From Ulota crispa (taxonomy: Eukaryota > Streptophyta > Bryopsida > Orthotrichales > Orthotrichaceae): a DNA stretch of 64,000 nt. The position numbers and the translations under genes were made by a program. Location of the stretch: assembly GCA_963920765.1 (NCBI GenBank), contig OY987247.1, positions 8,652,471 through 8,716,470 on the forward strand. Direction: 5' to 3'. Under the pieces are notes generated by a model. It saw nothing but the letters and a program-made list of their open reading frames with translations, searched no databases and was not told the DNA's origin. This document shows, piece by piece, positions 58,465 through 64,000 of this stretch (positions are counted from its first letter, which is position 1; each line of letters opens with the position of its first letter).

Positions 58465-59734
58465 AGGACCACAAAGTTCACATTGGGCTTATTGGATATT
58501 TGGGCAAGCATTTCTTGTGTAAATACTTTGAGATAGTTGAAAAATGAAAGGTATATGTTCCTATTGAAAAGCCTACATTTCTTCCCAAAAAATGTGGAAT
58601 TGAAAGGTTTTGAGTATGATGTAGTACCATATGTGATTTGGATATCAACCCATACATACTTATAAAAAAAACAAGGAACAAAAGGATTGGAAGAGGACAT
58701 TGCCCACAAATTGTTCAGATGCACTATATAATGGCTAGGTGAGTGGGAAAAATTTGCAGTCAATTCTCTTTGACTATGTCGTAATTTCCATTTTACTTTT
58801 TGTTTTAATTTGTTTTATTTTGGCAAGTATTCCACATGAAGTCTTAAGCTTAAATGGCAACAATATTATAGCTAAGATTTATTACTCAAAAAATCTCTTC
58901 TATGAAATTTTCTCACTGTAATGACAATTTCAACAAACCAATTCCCTCTTCCAATTTTTATCTAGTATGTTGTAAGCATTGGGTTGTGATGAAATTTGGG
59001 AGAAACATAGCCAATTTCATGCTTTATGAGAAGTTCAATCTATACAACAAATTCATAAAGTGAAAGATACTATTTTGGATGACCATAATACAAATTCTCC
59101 TCAGACAAGTTTAAAAAAAAATTGATTCTACAAAGAGTAATGTTATCTAATGAGGCATGTTTCACAAAGTCTACAAATTTTAGAAGGTGTACAATTGTAC
59201 AAGTAAACAAAAAATAGTACTTATTTTTAACTTTCAAAAAATATTTAAAAATTTGATCCACTAATCATTTTATTAACAAAAGTCAATTTCAAGCCATTGG
59301 GTAAGTAAATAGAAAGGAATTTTAGGGATTAAAGTTTTCCCTCACTAATATTGATCTCCTTACTTCAATATATCTTTCCACAAATATTGCTTTTTTTTCC
59401 CATTTTCTACTCAAATGGAGAATTTTAAAATTATACCTTTCAACAAGTGCACCAATATGTAACATGTATCTAAATTTGGACTATTTATGTAATTTTGGAC
59501 TTTTGGTGGATTTATTTCAATTTTGTATTATATGCAAAATATTGATCGAGTTTGCATTATTTAGAGAAGACACACCAATAATTCTTTCAACATATAAACA
59601 AAACATAGAAGGTCTCTCCTTGTTTTGTATATTACTTCAAAAAAATAGAAATTGGAATAATAAATTTCAACTTTAAATTGTCTAAACTCAATTTTATATG
59701 GTATCATTCTTTAGATGGATACAATGGTTAATGG
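58465..59734. other. No gene seen
   Basis: AT-rich. Frames of 60-100 codons overlap on the minus strand near 58461-58763 but show no conserved motif and typical AT-driven composition. Confidence 0.5.
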
Positions 59735-60385
59735 ATACGTTTAAGTGGTCCAAAGTGCTTTGCTACTCACACGCCTCTTTGACTTGTACCTATTAAAATC
59801 TCTTTATGGTGATACACATCTCAATCAATAATTGGGTTTGGAAACAACTTGAGAATTAAGACTAGTAAAGTTTATTTTTTTTACATTGCTTTGTGCATGG
59901 CAATGTGGAATTTTGTTTTATATGTTAGTGTTGCTTTTATAGGAATGACCTCAAAAGATGCCCTAGTGCATGTAAAATTAGTTTTTTTGAAGTTGATATA
60001 ATGTCTCTTGACATCTAATTAAAACAATAAGAATTACCAAGAGATGTTCTATCTTGCACGTATCAAAACTTTTGTTTTTCTTTAGATTAGGTAGATTTTG
60101 TATTTAAGTTGTTTCATTGTCTTTCTCATTCAAACACTCCTAAAGGTGCTCATAATGTTTAGTTTTTGTTGCTATTTTTCATTTTTTTTGCAACACAATA
60201 AAAAAAAATTGTGAATTTTTGTTTAATTAAGATTCAAAATGCATTAATAAAAAGGCAAAGCAGTAAATCAATCTTTTTCAAATACGTTAATATTTTACAC
60301 AAGATAGAATTTGATTTCATGTCTTTGGAACTATTGTAATTCAAAAAACATCAAATGTGGATATTATAAGCTAAATTATAAGACA
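59735..60385 (-). repeat. Outer inverted duplicate, right copy
   Basis: Reverse complement relative of 15730-16390, fairly diverged with small indels. It closes the inverted architecture on the right. Confidence 0.7.
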
Positions 60386-60639
60386 AAGAAAGAAAAGTAT
60401 ATTTGTTGGCAAGGCAAGAGTTGATTGCAAGCCTTTTAACATCTTTCTAATCTAAAGAATATGTGTTTGCAACATTCAAAACATTTTTTTATGCAATGTC
60501 ATGTTAAAATTAAACAAGAATCAATTTTTGGTTAAATTGCATGAATGCACTTTATCTTGAAGCATTTAGATTCAAACCATTTATATTTAAAAAATATTTT
60601 ATCAATTTTTTTTATTAAACTCTTCAGCCTTTGATTGTA

Positions 60640-62200
60640 CAAGTAAATCATAAATATAATTTCTTGCATATATTTTATTCACCAAGAGTGCCATGTTAGA
60701 TCATTGTGTATCTGGCCAAGTGCTATTTGTGCGCTACCAATGGCTCAATGGCAAAAAGATTTGTTTGATTTAAACTGAGGCATTGATATGAAATAATTTG
60801 AATGTGGTTATCATTTCATTTGAAGCTTTTGAACAACCATATATGATTATTGAAAAGAAAAATTAGTGATGGTATGATGATGATTTTAAATGCTAATTGT
60901 GATTGTTATTTTAGTATTTTTTTCTTTTTTCAAAAATTTCAACAAAAACCCAATGCAAAAAATATAATTAATTTTTTATAATCCATACAAGATATGTAAT
61001 TCTGAGTATTAAAAAAAGAATGTGTATTGAAATTCATAAATACAAACCGTATGGAGAACACATTGTATTGGACATTGGTTTTTTATCACACTGATCGTTA
61101 TACTTTCATACATTTGAGGAAGATTTGTATGTTCAAATTTTGATTTCGAAAGCTACTTTTGAGGGTTCAAACAAATTCTTGATCATATCAAAAAGCCATC
61201 GATGATCAAGTCAACAGAGGGGATGTTTGAGGGCAAAGAGATTCATATGCATTCACTAACAATAAAAACAAAACAAACAATTTCTTGATATACTAGCTAT
61301 TGAAGTATATGGATTGTTGTAACTATAACAGTCCAAGCCATATTGATCACATATTTGGAGCTTCTTGCTCAAAATGAGGAACTTCCTTCTGACTATGAAT
61401 TTTGAAATTCTAATCATTTTTGCTTCTTTTGTACTTCTTTTGTAGGATCAAATTTGTGAAAAAAAATTAGAAGCATGTTCTTTTAGAGGCTTGAAAATAA
61501 CACCAAGATCTTTCCATCTACTAAGCAGATTTCTAATCATACTAAATCTTCATATTTGGCAATTATAATAATGACATTCCTAGTGATGACATAATTGCTT
61601 TGGAGTTTGACAACTCTTGAATATAAACAAAGTTTTGTGAAACCTTCAATTTACTAAAGTCCTCAAAATTATAGACTTTAGAAAATATCAATATCATACA
61701 TGCCTCACTATTGCAAGTATCTAAGGTGTAATTGTAAGGTTAAATTTATGAACGATCTAGTATGGCTTATGCTTTTGCACGAGTTATTGTAATAACCATG
61801 ACACTTAGGTCTATGTTGGAAAATTTGGATTTCTTATCCATTTTATGTGATGATTGAAGGAAATGAGTTTTTGAAACTAGGTAGTTTTCAATTGGTACTT
61901 TTGTAATTTTATACAATAGAATCTTCACTTTGATACAAATGTGTAAATGACATACTTGATTGCTCTAGAACTTAATTTGGATTGAACACCATATATATAT
62001 ATTATTTCCTAGATTTTCATATTTTCATAATAATTTCTTCTTGGATGTTTATGCTGTGGTTTTTCAATGGAAAAAATGATGACCTGTTCTTTTGTTTTAT
62101 AATGGTGTGAATGATTTGGAATGTAAAACTTTTTTTTGAAAGATTTAGTTTTGTACTTCAAACTTTATTGCAAAACCTATGATTACAATGATTAAGTAAG
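60640..62200 (+). repeat. Repeat unit R, copy 7 (old, diverged)
   Basis: R landmarks can be followed in + orientation: CCAAGAGTGCCATGTTAGATCA, TGATTGTTATTTTA, ACATTTGAGGAAGATTT, GGATTGTTGTAACTATAACA, GGAGCTTCTTGCTC. Similarity is much lower than among the other copies, so it split off earlier. Confidence 0.5.
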
Positions 62201-62287
62201 TAGTTCATTACAACTCAAAATAGTATCTAAAATAATAACTAACATACAACGTAGTGCTTTAGCTGATTAAAGTTTGAGCTTAACCCT

Positions 62288-62490
62288 AAGTGACCATAGG
62301 GCATAGTATATACATTGTCATATAATTGGCATTTGCTACCAATAAGAAGTTTTAATTTGAAGTTTTAATTTGGGATCTCAATTAAGTAGCTCACTAGAAC
62401 CACTTTGATCTATTCTCCAACTTCTTTGCTGATCTCAAATGTAGTAAAAGTGTGAATCTATTCCAAATACAAGAAAAATATCTTGTATTG
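62288..62490. repeat. TTAA-type MITE fragment
   Basis: CATAGTATATACATTGTCAT, AAGAAGTTTTAATTTG and TTCCAAATACAAGAAAA are shared with 54776-54930 and, in reverse, 58223-58464. A near copy of AAGTTTTAATTTG is doubled at 62350. Confidence 0.6.
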
Positions 62491-63059
62491 TGCCTCAGGG
62501 AGGTAATTTGCCGCATTTTAGAAACAATTTGCGGCAAAATATACATAGACTTTTATTCTTTTTGGGTAAAATTTATAAAAAGCTTAAAAATAAGGTAGAG
62601 GCCATTAAATGCCAAAAATCATTTATAAGTAATTGAGATAGCCTTCAAATGTGGGTCATTAGTGTTTTGTACATATAATTTAGTTTGTCATATATTGGAT
62701 CCTCTAGACTAAATTTACTATAGCATGTGTGTACAATTAGGTGCGTAGCTAGCTCAAACTTTTTTTCTTTTTTTTTTTTGGCTATTCAATGCCCAATTTC
62801 TTCAAGTTAAAATGGGTAGCTTCAATACTTTAGGAAGAAAAAAAGGGTTGAGTACTTTTTTGTCTAATTTTTCTCCCTTCAACTTGTTTTTCAATTCTAG
62901 GCTTTTCTTTATAAAGAATATTGCCTAGAATAAATTGCATTGAAATAGAAAGTATGAGTAATGATAGAGTTCCATCAAATAAGCCATTTTGCCAACTATA
63001 AGTAATTATAGGGATCCTTTAATTCTTGCCTATGAGATGAATAGCCCTCCCAAAAAAAA

Positions 63060-63610
63060 ACCTAAGTTGCTGTCGTGATGTAAATCAAGGCATGTAGTAA
63101 ATATGTGAATTTTGACTAAGTTATAGTTTATGTGAGGTGTTGTACTTTTTTTCCTTTACCCACGGTTTTATCCTTGATTAGTAAGGTTTTCCTGGATAAG
63201 GTTTTGATGACGCAACAACCGTTTAGAAGTGTTAGTTAACTAAAGTCACTAAAGTTTATTTTAGAGAAATAATTCAAGAACCAATAGTAGAGAAGGACTT
63301 TTACTTTATATCTTCTCTCTCTAGTATATAGGGAAAATCCTATTTGGAAGAGAGTGTCTTATCTTTTTAGATCAATTTATTATTCCATATATGTCTTGCC
63401 TTATCATATTTTGAGACCAATTTTTATTATTCCATATATGTCTTGTGTTCCAAGACCATTGTTCTTAGAAACCAATTATTATTTGATATATATTTGTGTT
63501 TGTTGAAACCAAAATATATTTTCTTATACCTTGATTTTTATTTTCATGTGTTTTGTTCTCTTATGTTTTGATCATCTTGGAGAGTTATTTTGATAGTGAT
63601 TGTGTGCATA
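63060..63610 (+). mobile_element. Ty1-copia-like LTR remnant
   Basis: CCTTTACCCACGGTTTTATCC, then TAGTAAGGTTTTCCTGG and ATAAGGTTTTGATGACGCAACA (63155-63220) resemble the conserved stretch of plant Ty1-copia LTR/3' regions (CCATGGTTTTTGTCC...GGTTTTCC...AAGGTTTTTAACGAGGCA type, from general knowledge). A T/C-rich run with CTTCTCTCTC follows. No reverse transcriptase, primer site or second LTR is visible, and boundaries are uncertain. Confidence 0.4.
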
Positions 63611-64000
63611 TTGTCTCTCACTTGATTCTTTGAGACAATCACAGCCAGACACCTCGAGTGTTCCCAAAGCGCACTCCTCTCTACTTGACACCGCACGGAA
63701 TACTCAAAGTGTACATAGAGTAACCTCCTTAAGTATTGTGCTAGTTGCAGCCGCACGTTAAGACATTTAGGGGTTAAAAAAAAATTGAATAAAAGTTCTA
63801 ATACAACAAAGTCAATTTTTGTGCAAAGCAAAGGTATAATTTTTTTGGTTGTTTAATTCAAAGTATTACACTATTGAATTGAATACAATTTTTATTATAA
63901 TTTTATCATTTATCAAAAATGCCAAAATGATGAAATTTATAAAAAAAAACACTAAAGATTACACTTTTTGATACCAAATTTGTCAAAACATGTGCTCAAT
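63611..64000. other. G+C-richer patch then AT-rich end, no gene
   Basis: 63630-63760 is distinctly richer in G+C (GACACCTCGAGTGTTCCC, GACACCGCACGGAATACTC) and can be read on the minus strand as CRCQVERSALWEHSR-like residues; it ends at TTTAGGGGTTAA (63768-63779), a TTAA/CCC-type element end. I could not find the other end. Confidence 0.35.

Noticed and set aside
58461..58763. 100-codon minus-strand frame
   Set aside because: AT-rich composition, overlapping alternative frame, no motif, no duplicate copy to test.

Overview
The window is AT-rich eukaryotic nuclear DNA (a sampled background line is about 27% G+C) that is mostly repeats. Standard stop codons, intronless ORFs of about 50% G+C in AT-rich surroundings, many foldback/MITE elements and a Ty1-copia-like LTR remnant near 63.1 kb point to a plant-type genome. 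A bryophyte or other non-seed plant would fit, but this is inference and the species cannot be named. I see no tRNA, rRNA, CRISPR array, viral gene or bacterial operon.

The only convincing protein-coding sequence is one unrecognised gene family of about 355 codons in four copies, called here A and B. The order is A1 (+, 20945-21975), B1 (+, 35022-36116), B2 (-, 45627-46691), A2 (-, 53474-54541). By sequence A1 pairs with A2 and B1 with B2, so the layout is A-B | B-A around a centre near 40.5 kb: the remains of a large inverted duplication. Both left-arm copies are broken (in-frame TAG in each, plus a frameshift and deletion in A1); both right-arm copies are open. Each copy has a conserved 5' flank with paired TTGAC(C/T) cores and a conserved 3' flank. 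About 700-800 bp beyond each stop, on the opposite strand, lies a short ORF that begins like a signal peptide (MAGKKVILA...). That short ORF occurs seven times in all, three times without a neighbouring A/B gene; it is open for 34-35 codons in three copies and damaged in four.

Around the genes a repeat unit of about 2.5-2.8 kb (R) recurs: + orientation at 25.4-28.0, 29.1-31.9 and 37.0-39.8 kb; - orientation at 40.7-43.1, 43.3-44.8 and 50.0-52.6 kb; and a diverged + copy at 60.6-62.2 kb. At the centre, about 1.74 kb is a nearly identical inverted repeat (37.85-39.59 / 40.70-42.45 kb). A 200-N gap lies inside; the 578 bp before it are repeated directly after it with one homopolymer difference, so the gap looks like two contig ends that overlap.

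0-18 kb and 57-64 kb hold no gene I can support. They are packed with MITEs and foldbacks: TTAA-flanked elements with CCC/GGG ends, long palindromes, GGGAATT-ended foldbacks, minisatellites and TA-rich microsatellites. Comparing duplicated segments gives filled and empty sites, so several insertions (a hAT-like MITE with an exact 8-bp target duplication, and AACACC-ended MITEs) can be dated after the segmental duplications.
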